This document shows positions 54,421 through 63,407 of a stretch of 64,000 nucleotides of DNA, in pieces (within the stretch, counting starts at the first letter, position 1; each line of letters opens with the position of its first letter). The position numbers were made by a program, and so were the translations under genes. Origin of the DNA: Lachnospiraceae bacterium (GTDB taxonomy: Bacteria > Bacillota > Clostridia > Lachnospirales > Lachnospiraceae); contig JAFZZY010000013.1 of NCBI GenBank assembly GCA_017615545.1, forward strand, positions 1 to 64,000, read 5' to 3'. The notes beneath the pieces were generated by a model. That model searched no databases and had not been told where the DNA came from. It saw only the letters and a list, made by a program, of their open reading frames with translations.

Positions 54421-57400
54421 TTACTTTTCTTCTTCTTTCTTGAAGATGAGAACACATGCTGACAGGCAGAGGAAACCAAGTACCATCATGGTGATACCGA
54501 TCGCCTTAGCGTAATCGGAGATACCCAGTACGTAGGTCTGGCTGCTGCCTCCGATGATCATCGGAGGATTCTGAGACGCTGTGGTCTCAGCCTGTGTTTC
54601 ATTGGCAAATGCCTGTGCCTCGGAAGGCTTCTTCTCTTCATTTCCGCCGCCCAGAAGAACAGGGTTGGACGGAACTTCTTCCTCTGCAGATGTTACAACT
54701 GCTTCGGTCTCAGCCTCTGTAGATGCCTTCGTCTCAGCTTCCGTTGCAACCGGAGGAAGGGATTCCTCTTCTGCCTCGGTCGTTACCGGAGGAAGTGTTT
54801 CGGGAACAGTCTCGATTACCTCTTCGCCGGTAGACTCTTCGGTCTCAGCCTCGGTAGGAATGATGTATTCCGTGGTAGGCTCAGGCTTGGTTTCCGTGCT
54901 GCTGCCGATCAATGTCGGAGCCTCGGTCGGTGCCTGTGTAGGAGCCTGGGTCTCAGGAGCCTTTGTCTCTGTGCTGCTGCCGATCAATGTCGGAGCCTCA
55001 GTCGGAGCTTCGGTTGTAGGTTCAGGCTTTGTAGGCGCTTCTGTAGGAGCTTCCGTAGGTGCCTCGGTGGTAGGCTCGGGCTTTGTAGGTGCTTCTGTAG
55101 GAGCTTCCGTTGTGGGCTCGGGCTTTGTAGGTGCCTCGGTAGGAGCCTCAGTTGTAGGCTCTTCAGCGCCTGTGGATTCCTCTGTAGGAGCTTCGGTAGG
55201 GATCACATACTCTGTGGTCGGCTCTTCAGCGCCGGTAGACTCTTCCGTAGGAGCCTCGGTCGGGATCACATATTCTGTGGTCGGCTCAGGCTGTGTAGGA
55301 GCTTCGGTAGGAACCTCTGTAGGTGCTTCTGTTGTAGGCTCGGGCTTTGTAGGTGCCTCGGTCGGAACCTCAGTCGGAGCTTCGGTAGGCGCCTCAGTAG
55401 GAGCTTCGGTGGTAGGAACCACGGTAGGAGCCTCTGTAGGTGCTTCTGTAGGAGCCTCTGTAGGTGCCTCGGTCGGTGCTTCCGTAGGAGCTTCGGTGGT
55501 AGGCTCAGCCTTATCGACCATAACGATCAGATCGCTGCCTGTAGAAACAACAGCATTGTCGATGGAGTAAAGCACACCCTTCTTGATCACGAAAGTGATA
55601 TCAGAAGCTACAACATATCCGTTCGGTGCAGCATGCTCATGCAACTTATATGTACCGTTTACAAGATCCTTGATCAGAGTAGGAGTTATACCGGACCTGA
55701 ACTCGATCATATCTGAGTTCTTCTTCGTAACTTCTGCCTTATTACCTGTAGAAACTACATAGTTTGTGAAATCGATCTTGTTACCCTTTTCATCAACACC
55801 TGTGAGCTGGAGGGTCGCACCCGGAAGTTCGGAGTCGTAAACATCCTGCTTGCTGATGTAGACATTTGCTGTCTTCGCCTTATCGTACATAACGATGAGG
55901 TCCTGACCTGCAGATACGGTAACCTTATCTACGCTGTACAGAGCGCCGTCCTTGATCGTGAAGTTGATCTTGGAAGCTACCAGGTAGCCATCCGGTGCAT
56001 TCAGCTCTTCCAGAGTGTAATCGCCATCTGGAAGATCCTTAAATGTTGAAGGCTTGGAACCGCTGAAGAAAGATACGACTGTGCTGGTGGTGATACCGGG
56101 CTTCGCATCAGAAGCGAGCTCGATGTTCTCGGATGTAAACTCGATCGGAGCCTTATCCTTATCTTTTCCGTACAGTCTCAGCTCAGCGCCCGGAAGTTCA
56201 ACACCGTAAACGTCCTGCTTGCTGATCTTAACGGTAGCCTTCTTCGGCTGCGGCTTCGCTGCATCGATCATAACGATCACATTGCCCTCAGCGTAAGCCT
56301 TTGCATTGACCTTAGAGATAGTGCCATCCTTGATCTCAAATTCGATATCGGTAGCTACCATGTAGCCCAAAGGAGCTACTTTCTCGGACAATGTATACTT
56401 ACCATCCTTGAGTCCCTTTACGTAGGAAGGCTCAGTACCGGTAATATATGCGAGTTTATCGTTTGTGGTCTTCTGAAGGGATGCGCCCTTTCCTCCCTCA
56501 AACTGTGTTGCATCAAAGATAACTGTGTTGCCGTTTGCGTCAACACCTGTCAGAACGAGCAGAGCACCATCAAGTTCTTCGTGGCCGGTATTCTGCTTGC
56601 TGATCTTAACATCCTTCGGAACCGGGATCGCGTCGTCGTACATAACGATGAGATCCTCTCCTGTTGCCCAAGACTTGGAAGAACAAGAGATCACTTCGCC
56701 CTCGTATACTGCGAAGGTGATATCGGTTGCTGTGAAGTATCCGCTGGGAGCAGTCTCTTCGTGGAGAACATAAACACCATTTACGAGATCCTTGATCAGG
56801 GTTGCTTCCTTACCGGAGATCCAAGTTACAGTCTGGCCGTCTTCGGAGATCTTCGGGCTGTTCTTGGCGTCAGCGATCTGCGCGTCGGTAAATACTACTG
56901 CCTTGTTGTTTGCATCCGTGCCTTTCAGAGTCATCTCTGCGCCTTCGATCTCATCTCCGCCGGTCGCCTTCTTAGAAAGGGAAACATCGGTGAGAACCGG
57001 GATCGCTTTGTCTGTCATGACGATCAGGTTCGAAGATGCGGAAACAGATGCGTTATTTACTTTCACCAGTTTACCCTTTTCAACGGTAAACGGAATATCA
57101 GTCGTTACATAGTAACCATTCGGAGCTGCCTCTTCGTGGAGGATATAGTCGCCATCCGGCAGTCCTACGATCTTAGATGAATTCGAACCGGAAAGGAACA
57201 TAAGAACGTTGTTCTCGACGCCAAGGAATGTGGCGTCATTTGCAGCCTTAAGGTTGTCCTTCGTAAGAGCTACAGCGTTGTTCTTTGCATCCTTACCGGA
57301 TACGAACAGCTTAGCACCCTTCAGTTCGGTACCGAAAACATCCTGCTTGCTGATCTCAACGTCGGTCAGGATCGGAGCCACATCGTCGAACATAACGATG

Positions 57401-59742
57401 ACATTGCCCTCAGAGTAGGACTTGCTGTTTACGGTTACGACTACATTATTCTGAATCTCAAATGTGATATCGGTCGATACTACATATCCGCCCGGGGCTC
57501 TCTCCTCATGCAGGGTGTAAGAACCATCGGGAAGGTTATGGAAGATCGTGGGAGCCTCGCCGGAGCGGAACTCGATCACGGTTGCAGCGTCGCCTTCGGT
57601 CAGGAGCAGTGCTCCGCCGTTCAGTTCAACGTCTGCAGTTGCGAAAACGATCTGAGCACCCTTTGTATCGGTGCCGTACAGCCACAGGAGTGCGCCGGGA
57701 AGCTCACCGCCCAGGCCGAGAACCTGCTTGCTGATGATAACGTCAGCGAACTTCGGTCCTTCTGTAGTAGGCTCTTCCGTAGTCGGAACTTCGATGGAAG
57801 TCTCAGGCTCGGTGGTCGGGATCTCAACGTAATCCGGAGTATTCTGAACCACGATCGTATTCTTAGCTGCGCTTGCAAACGAAGGCATGGTCAATGTCTT
57901 TGTCGAAGCCTGTACCGGACGATAGCCATACAGGGTTGCGGAAATGCTATCAAAAGGAATGTAGTTTACATTGCCCTGAGCATCCAGCGTAAAGAAGTGA
58001 AGCATGAACTCGCGATCGCCTGCCATCTGATTAGAGAAAGGAAGCGTATTAACGGTGTAACCGTTCTTACTTGCGTTCATGAATTTGCCGGACTTTCTGG
58101 AGCATGCAAGTACTTCGGAAGTCTTTGCATCCACGATCTCGACGCCAAGCTGTACGCCTGCAGGGATCTGTGTGGAGAATGTAGCGGTCACGTCGATCGC
58201 GTTCATGATAACGCTACCGAAACGCTCAGTCGGAAGCTGTGCGTATGCACCGCCTGCAACGACCTTGAAGCCACCGCCTGCGGTCGTCAGAGGAGCGATG
58301 ACCTTATCGATCTGTCTCTCGTTGATGACCTGTGTATTGAAGGTACCGTTTACGGCACCCTTATCCGTTACCTGGAACGGAATGCGTTCGGAATTCAGAA
58401 TATATCCTGCAGGAGCGCCGATCTCTACCAAATAGTAGTTGCCGGGCTTGATCCAGATGGTCGTGCCCTCTGCTGCTACGCTGACTGCCGTTGTGTAATC
58501 ACCCCTGCTGCTGGTCTTGAAGGAAACGAGTTTGCCTTCCATATCGCGAACCTGGAATACAGCGCCGCTCAATGCCTTACCATCAGTGGAAACCTTCTTG
58601 AGGACTACCTTAACCAGAGTCTCGGGAACCGGAACGACCTTGATGCCCGGGATCGAAACAACCGTGAAACGGCTGTTGTGTGTCTCACCGCCGTAGGTAA
58701 CGATGTTCTGAGCGATGACCGAACCATTGACCGCGTTCGCAGTAACGTTGGCGCAAGGAGCCAAAATGGTCGCTGTCATATCAGCATCGTTGGTAAGGTT
58801 ACCATGATACATGCCATCCGCTGAGGATGAGTCATAAATATTATAAAGGATGTTTGTACCTGAGAAGTATGTATCCTCGCTGTTGCGGATCTCTGTTCCA
58901 TCGGTGAACTTATAAGTCATCGCCTGATGGATGTGATAATCCGAATGGCCTGCGAGGTCGAGGTTGATGATCAGGGACTGGTTCGAAGAAGCGCGCTTCA
59001 TCGTAAGTCCTGCATAGTTCACAGTCTCGGGCTGAACGCCTTCAACGCGAAGCTTGTTGCAGAACTGCTTGTACTGATCCGCAGTCATCTTGATAACGTT
59101 TGTTGTATCCGGGGCCAAAGTGATCACGCCGATGTCGTTCTTGTCGCCGCCGGAAAGCTTATCGATCGTTCCTTCCAGAGTCGAAAGAGCCTGAGAAAGG
59201 CCCATCAGATAACGGAACTCTTTTTCAAAATCGATAAAGTATTTATTCTCATCTTCATATAAGAGCTTATAAACGTCCTTCTGCGTATCGCAGTCCGTGA
59301 TGGTGCCGTTGATCTTCGTCTGACCGCCGACTTTCTCAACATAATTCTGTCTGCCGAGAACCGTGCTGGTAGATGAGATCTGGGACGCTACCGGGAACAG
59401 ATAAGTCGCGTAAGAATACTCTGCAATATTGTTTTTAACTGCCTGATTCGTACCGAAATTCGTACCTGCAGACAAAACGTTCGCAGCGATATTACCATTG
59501 GTATGAACCAACGTATCCACGCGATTTTGCGCAAAAAGATGGAAATCACCTGCGACGCCCAGGATATTATATCCGTTGCTGTAGTCGTCATACGAACCTA
59601 CGATCGTCGCAATCTGATCTCCACTAACTGATGAATAATCTGCATAAAAACTATTGCCGGTGATAGCTGTTCCTGTTACGATCAACAGAACAGACATCAC
59701 CACGGCCAAAGCCTTTTTGAATGCATTTACCCTTCCTCTCAT
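54421..59742 (-). CDS. Large multi-domain surface protein (anchor-A head, SpaA repeats, Thr/Pro stalk)
   Basis: The 1773 residues begin with a signal peptide (about 8-30). The head (about 40-345) has the choice-of-anchor-A pattern (YNILGVAGDFHLFAQN, VHTNGNIAANVL). A SpaA-type domain follows (VVLKKVSTDGKALSGAVF). From about 663 to 1410 come six related SpaA/prealbumin-like domains, each opening with ISKQ and containing an L-E-APxGY motif. The Lys and Glu placement fits isopeptide-forming domains. A TEAPTEAP/KPEPTTEAPT stalk (about 1410-1660), a membrane helix and KKEEEK end the protein. No LPXTG is visible. ATG 59742 has GAGGAGG; ATGs upstream lack support. It is probably an adhesin or pilin-like protein; the ligand is unknown. 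Confidence 0.88.
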   Translation of the reverse strand: MRGRVNAFKKALAVVMSVLLIVTGTAITGNSFYADYSSVSGDQIATIVGSYDDYSNGYNILGVAGDFHLFAQNRVDTLVHTNGNIAANVLSAGTNFGTNQAVKNNIAEYSYATYLFPVASQISSTSTVLGRQNYVEKVGGQTKINGTITDCDTQKDVYKLLYEDENKYFIDFEKEFRYLMGLSQALSTLEGTIDKLSGGDKNDIGVITLAPDTTNVIKMTADQYKQFCNKLRVEGVQPETVNYAGLTMKRASSNQSLIINLDLAGHSDYHIHQAMTYKFTDGTEIRNSEDTYFSGTNILYNIYDSSSADGMYHGNLTNDADMTATILAPCANVTANAVNGSVIAQNIVTYGGETHNSRFTVVSIPGIKVVPVPETLVKVVLKKVSTDGKALSGAVFQVRDMEGKLVSFKTSSRGDYTTAVSVAAEGTTIWIKPGNYYLVEIGAPAGYILNSERIPFQVTDKGAVNGTFNTQVINERQIDKVIAPLTTAGGGFKVVAGGAYAQLPTERFGSVIMNAIDVTATFSTQIPAGVQLGVEIVDAKTSEVLACSRKSGKFMNASKNGYTVNTLPFSNQMAGDREFMLHFFTLDAQGNVNYIPFDSISATLYGYRPVQASTKTLTMPSFASAAKNTIVVQNTPDYVEIPTTEPETSIEVPTTEEPTTEGPKFADVIISKQVLGLGGELPGALLWLYGTDTKGAQIVFATADVELNGGALLLTEGDAATVIEFRSGEAPTIFHNLPDGSYTLHEERAPGGYVVSTDITFEIQNNVVVTVNSKSYSEGNVIVMFDDVAPILTDVEISKQDVFGTELKGAKLFVSGKDAKNNAVALTKDNLKAANDATFLGVENNVLMFLSGSNSSKIVGLPDGDYILHEEAAPNGYYVTTDIPFTVEKGKLVKVNNASVSASSNLIVMTDKAIPVLTDVSLSKKATGGDEIEGAEMTLKGTDANNKAVVFTDAQIADAKNSPKISEDGQTVTWISGKEATLIKDLVNGVYVLHEETAPSGYFTATDITFAVYEGEVISCSSKSWATGEDLIVMYDDAIPVPKDVKISKQNTGHEELDGALLVLTGVDANGNTVIFDATQFEGGKGASLQKTTNDKLAYITGTEPSYVKGLKDGKYTLSEKVAPLGYMVATDIEFEIKDGTISKVNAKAYAEGNVIVMIDAAKPQPKKATVKISKQDVYGVELPGAELRLYGKDKDKAPIEFTSENIELASDAKPGITTSTVVSFFSGSKPSTFKDLPDGDYTLEELNAPDGYLVASKINFTIKDGALYSVDKVTVSAGQDLIVMYDKAKTANVYISKQDVYDSELPGATLQLTGVDEKGNKIDFTNYVVSTGNKAEVTKKNSDMIEFRSGITPTLIKDLVNGTYKLHEHAAPNGYVVASDITFVIKKGVLYSIDNAVVSTGSDLIVMVDKAEPTTEAPTEAPTEAPTEAPTEAPTEAPTVVPTTEAPTEAPTEAPTEVPTEAPTKPEPTTEAPTEVPTEAPTQPEPTTEYVIPTEAPTEESTGAEEPTTEYVIPTEAPTEESTGAEEPTTEAPTEAPTKPEPTTEAPTEAPTKPEPTTEAPTEAPTEAPTKPEPTTEAPTEAPTLIGSSTETKAPETQAPTQAPTEAPTLIGSSTETKPEPTTEYIIPTEAETEESTGEEVIETVPETLPPVTTEAEEESLPPVATEAETKASTEAETEAVVTSAEEEVPSNPVLLGGGNEEKKPSEAQAFANETQAETTASQNPPMIIGGSSQTYVLGISDYAKAIGITMMVLGFLCLSACVLIFKKEEEK
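54880..55512 (-). repeat. Tandem repeat coding the Thr/Pro/Glu stalk
   Basis: Imperfect 12-base units (coding TEAP) and longer units (coding KPEPTTEAPTEAP and PTTEYVIPTEAPTEES) repeat in frame. The higher-order unit PTTEYVIPTEAPTEESTGAE occurs twice back to back and a third time in altered form. Slippage could lengthen or shorten the stalk without frameshift. Confidence 0.9.
55513..57755 (-). repeat. Six tandem SpaA-like domain repeats
   Basis: Each unit of about 115-125 codons starts with a beta strand ending ISKQ or LSKK, continues ExxGAxLxLxGxD, and ends LIVMxDxA. The repeats are divergent at DNA level, so the duplication is old. They encode the rod of the surface protein. Confidence 0.85.
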
Positions 59743-59831
59743 GATACAAAACCTCCTCATATACAACATGCAAATATATACCAAACACGGGCCATCCCAT
59801 ATTAACCCGCAATATATCGCATATCAATTTT

Positions 59832-59860
59832 ACCATACATCTTGAAAGATGTCCCATCAA
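59832..59860 (-). promoter_or_regulatory. Putative promoter of the surface protein gene
   Basis: Minus strand: TTGATG, 17 bases, TATGGT. It lies about 90 bases before the start codon. The spacer is filled by a perfect palindrome (59837-59852), which suggests a regulator or an invertible or paired structure at this site. Confidence 0.5.
59837..59852. promoter_or_regulatory. Palindromic operator candidate in the spacer of the surface protein promoter
   Basis: ACATCTT and AAGATGT flank two bases, a perfect 7-base dyad between the -35 and -10 hexamers. A dimeric repressor bound here would block RNA polymerase. No identical copy was noticed elsewhere in the window. Confidence 0.45.
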
Positions 59861-59982
59861 ATATTGTGGTAATGTGGGCAAGAACGGGCAAATCTCTTCT
59901 GCTAAATTTACCGATCCCACGAGCATATTTTAACAAATCACCTCTTAAATATCTATGGTATTTCGCAAGTGAAAATGAACGT

Positions 59983-62457
59983 TTACGGGTAATAGGTTTT
60001 AGTAAACGTTTTCGTTCCGAGGCGGACCAAAACCGCCCCTTTCCGATCGGTCATCCATATCTCAGAACCTTGTATTTTAAGGCGTGACAGCACCTCGGGA
60101 GCCGGGTGTCCGTAGTTATTCTTACCCACACTGATCAGCGCGATCTGTGGAGAAACCGCGGCAATGAAATCGTCACTTGAACTATGTGGTGCCCCATGGT
60201 GAGCCACCTTCAGGATCTCGGCGGACAGATTGGCATCCTGCTTCATCAACCACCCCTCCTGCTCCTTCGACATATCTGCGCAAAAGAGCAATATGTGTTC
60301 ATCAATTTCGATACGTAAAACGACCGATGCATCATTTTCTGATGTGTACGGATACGCAGGATCCGGCAGCAGGCATACAGCCTTCGCTCCGCCCACCGTG
60401 AATACCATTCCTGCGGACAATGCATACACTTCGCAGTCGGGCTTTCGTCCGCAAAGCTCCGCCAGTTCCTCGATCGTATCGGCCGCCGAGATCAAAAGAC
60501 GCCGGCAACGGATATGTGGCTTATAGTTTGCCCCCTTGTTCTCTTCCTTCGCGATCTCCTGCTCCCTCTGTACGAACGCGCTGATGTGATCCATATCAAA
60601 ATGCGTAAGCAGCCAGGCATCGACCGTATCCATGCCGTAATAAAGAAAAGCCGGTTCGACAACACGCTCCCACAGATCGTCGCGAAAAGTATTACCGCAA
60701 TCGATAACCAGATTTTCACCATTTGGGAAGCGAAAGATAAACCCATCTCCCTGTCCCACATCCAGCATAGTCAGTTCGGCGGCCGCAGGTGGTCGTCGCT
60801 TCAGTGCATTCGGGATCAGCAGACCACTGATCATAAGCAGGAGAAACAACGGCACACGAAACCTCAGCCGGTCCGGCAGATAACCTCGCCCCGTCGTCTT
60901 GCTCTTGCTTCGTCCGAAAGCCTCCAGCCTCGACGCCAGGCACAGGAGGATCAGACCGCCGCCATAGAAAACGATATACAGGAGCATTTCCTCTCCCTGC
61001 GGCCTTCCGGTCACGCAGACATTGCCCGAAAGATTTTCGAAACGATCCGAAAGCCATAGGATCATGCGGGCAATGCTGACCGCCGGCTGAAGGGCGAGCC
61101 GGTAGGCCGAAAACCCAAAAGAAGCAAGTAGGATCATCAGTGCTAAGCCCGCAAGCAATGTAAGCAACAACAGACTGATCAACGGAAGGACCAGTAGGTT
61201 CAAAAACATGGCATATCGCGCTGTCTCATAATACGCATAGCAGATCACGGGACTGATCACGACCAGGACCGTCCACGAAGTAAGCAAAGCCGACCGGAGC
61301 CGCGAACGGAGCCGTTTGCTCTCCGCCTTACTTCGTATCCAAAGTGCCTGCACATGCGGTACCGCCCAAAGGATCGCTGCCATGCTTAGAAATGATAATT
61401 GAAAGCCACTGTCAAACACCAGCAAAGGTTTCCATAGAGTCCTCCACAGGAAGCAGGCGCTGAGCGCACACTTCCCGTCATAAGTTCTTCCGATACATCG
61501 ACCGAAAGAAACGATCAGAAACATGTCGTACGCACGCAGCGAAGGATAACCGGAGCCGGTCAGGAACACGTACACTCCGATCACAGCAGCCCCCAGGATC
61601 AGCCGAAGATAAAACGGTACCCGCAATTTCTTCAGAAGGTACAGCAACATCGACGCCAGCATCGAGATATGAAGCCCCGACACTGTCAGGATGTGCGCCA
61701 GCCCCGATCTCCGCAGGCTTTCACGTTCGTCTTCTTCCATCGAGTTCTTCTCCCCCAGCAAGATCCCCTGGAAGAAACCATACACATCCTCGGGCGCGGT
61801 CGCCCGGATCGCCTCCAGCATCCACGTTCGAAGGGAAAGGATCGCCTCCTTTACGTTGTCGAAGCACCCTCCGCTTTCTGTTTCGTCCACGATCTTCCCG
61901 TCGTACACATGGTAGTATATTCCCCGGTAACCGTAATGGGAAAATGCGTCAAACCCTCCGGGGTTTTTTGTCCTCTCAAAACCTCCTGACTCACCTTCAT
62001 AAACGATCCTGCTTCCAATCTTCACATCCTGTGAAGTATAGACCAGCATCTCTCCCGCTAATGCTACCCCGTTTACCGAAATCATATCCAAAGTAAGCAC
62101 ATAGGTAATACCGTCTTCGCTCTCCTTTCGTTCCTTTCGGATCACGTGCCCTCTCATTTTGGTCACGGCACTCTCCGAAATTCCGATAGCTTCTTCCAAC
62201 CGATTCCCTGCACCATATAATACCCGTCCCTGCGTCTGCGCATGAAACATCCCCAGTAAAAACAAGACCGGGAGCAGCATATACGCTATGCTGTTCCCGG
62301 AATTCTTCCGTACAATATGTATGACTCCGATGGCGTAAACGATCGCGGCAGCGAAAGCCGCCGGAACGTTGATCATTCTCCCTGCCTGCGCCCCTGACAG
62401 GACGATCCCCATCCCCCAGGAAAGCGCGGCAGCAACCATCGGTCGCTTCAATATCAT
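59983..62457 (-). CDS. comEC: ComEC/Rec2-type DNA uptake channel
   Basis: ComEC forms the membrane channel for single-stranded DNA in natural transformation. The 824 residues have N-terminal membrane helices, an OB-like region (about 85-190), the Competence membrane domain (about 210-500), and a C-terminal metallo-beta-lactamase domain: LTMLDVGQGDGF, THFDMDHIS and VAHHGAPHSSS carry the metal ligands. ATG 62457 overlaps the GerMN gene by 4 bases. No comEA, comFA or pilus genes are in the window, so competence is not shown. Confidence 0.93.
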   Translation of the reverse strand: MILKRPMVAAALSWGMGIVLSGAQAGRMINVPAAFAAAIVYAIGVIHIVRKNSGNSIAYMLLPVLFLLGMFHAQTQGRVLYGAGNRLEEAIGISESAVTKMRGHVIRKERKESEDGITYVLTLDMISVNGVALAGEMLVYTSQDVKIGSRIVYEGESGGFERTKNPGGFDAFSHYGYRGIYYHVYDGKIVDETESGGCFDNVKEAILSLRTWMLEAIRATAPEDVYGFFQGILLGEKNSMEEDERESLRRSGLAHILTVSGLHISMLASMLLYLLKKLRVPFYLRLILGAAVIGVYVFLTGSGYPSLRAYDMFLIVSFGRCIGRTYDGKCALSACFLWRTLWKPLLVFDSGFQLSFLSMAAILWAVPHVQALWIRSKAESKRLRSRLRSALLTSWTVLVVISPVICYAYYETARYAMFLNLLVLPLISLLLLTLLAGLALMILLASFGFSAYRLALQPAVSIARMILWLSDRFENLSGNVCVTGRPQGEEMLLYIVFYGGGLILLCLASRLEAFGRSKSKTTGRGYLPDRLRFRVPLFLLLMISGLLIPNALKRRPPAAAELTMLDVGQGDGFIFRFPNGENLVIDCGNTFRDDLWERVVEPAFLYYGMDTVDAWLLTHFDMDHISAFVQREQEIAKEENKGANYKPHIRCRRLLISAADTIEELAELCGRKPDCEVYALSAGMVFTVGGAKAVCLLPDPAYPYTSENDASVVLRIEIDEHILLFCADMSKEQEGWLMKQDANLSAEILKVAHHGAPHSSSDDFIAAVSPQIALISVGKNNYGHPAPEVLSRLKIQGSEIWMTDRKGAVLVRLGTKTFTKTYYP

Positions 62458-63407
62458 TCTCCGTTCTGTTCTTCTTTATTCATGTCCAGATCACGCTCCA
62501 GCGGATCGATCAACGACAATTCCTCGCCAAACGGCTCGCCGTCTACTCCTTCGAACCGGATCGCAACGCGATTGATGTTCGTCAGCTCGGTCAATGAATT
62601 GACGATCGCGTAGACCATGGTCTTCGGTCGGATACCCTGCGCGTCCATGCTGCTAAGCACGTTCTGTGACAGGAGCACGTAGCAGATACCGTTGTTTACA
62701 TTGATCGAACGGATCTCCGTATCCGCAGGTAAAACGGCATGGTGATTTTCCTGCGTCGGACCTTCGATCAAAAGTTTCAAGACCAACTCATACAGGGTCG
62801 TACCATATCCGTAGGACACTTCGTGAACTTCCTCGCTCAGTTCCCGACCGTTTTCATCCGCAAAGAACAATTTCAAGCGGGCTTTTGCCAGGTTCTCAAA
62901 GAAATTCAGTTCAAAATCGCCGGCCGTCATCGCGCCGGGTGTATATCCGTTCGCGTCTTTAAATAACGCATCTTCGACGTAGATCAGGACCGAGTCCACG
63001 CCGTCGACTGCCGCCAACGTACGAACGATCGCCGCCCGCGCCAAGATCTCTCGCGTACTCTTCAGCGAATTGTACTCGCGAGAAAGATGCAGCTCCAATG
63101 TTCCCTCTTTGATACGCAGATTCTGCAACGATACTCCGGAACCGAATGCACAGTTGTGTCCATGCTCCGCGGGATCCTGCATGATGCTCATCAAGGTCCT
63201 CGCGAGATCCTCCGGTGTATCTCCCTTCGCATCCCGTACTTCGGTATCCAGATGGAGACCATCCTGTGTCAGATAATAAACTTCATATTCACCTTCTGCC
63301 AGTTTTGAAACCGTCGGAGTCTCCGCGTCTGCCTTCTTTTTGCAACCGCAGAAGCATGCCAAAACAAATGCCGTCAGAAGCAGACAAACAAACGTTCGTT
63401 TCATCAT
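62454..63407 (-). CDS. GerMN-domain lipoprotein
   Basis: The 317 residues begin with a lipoprotein signal (likely lipid Cys22 in FCGCKKK), followed by two GerMN domains (about 45-160 and 190-300). VYYLTQDGLHLDTEVR, IKEGTLELHLSREYNSL, ILARAAIVRTLAAVDGVDSVLIYVE and LLIEGP are typical. GerMN proteins act in spore germination in Bacillus, and in Actinobacteria LpqB carries such a domain next to the MtrAB sensor system. It overlaps the sensor kinase gene by 4 bases and comEC by 4 bases, so all three are likely one operon. Confidence 0.85.
   Translation of the reverse strand: MMKRTFVCLLLTAFVLACFCGCKKKADAETPTVSKLAEGEYEVYYLTQDGLHLDTEVRDAKGDTPEDLARTLMSIMQDPAEHGHNCAFGSGVSLQNLRIKEGTLELHLSREYNSLKSTREILARAAIVRTLAAVDGVDSVLIYVEDALFKDANGYTPGAMTAGDFELNFFENLAKARLKLFFADENGRELSEEVHEVSYGYGTTLYELVLKLLIEGPTQENHHAVLPADTEIRSINVNNGICYVLLSQNVLSSMDAQGIRPKTMVYAIVNSLTELTNINRVAIRFEGVDGEPFGEELSLIDPLERDLDMNKEEQNGE

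Noticed and set aside
54900-55510. Regular repeats suggesting a CRISPR array
   Set aside because: Units are 12-60 bases, degenerate, in frame and coding; there are no unique spacers and no cas genes.
54581-55570. Long plus-strand open frame opposite the Thr/Pro stalk, full of Gly, Ala, Ser and Val
   Set aside because: It is the mirror of the tandem repeat in the real minus-strand gene; no ribosome site and no meaningful protein pattern.
59743-59982. Possible riboswitch (for example c-di-GMP type) before the surface protein
   Set aside because: No conserved core was recognised; the AT-rich gap is explained by a promoter with a palindrome and a leader of about 90 bases.
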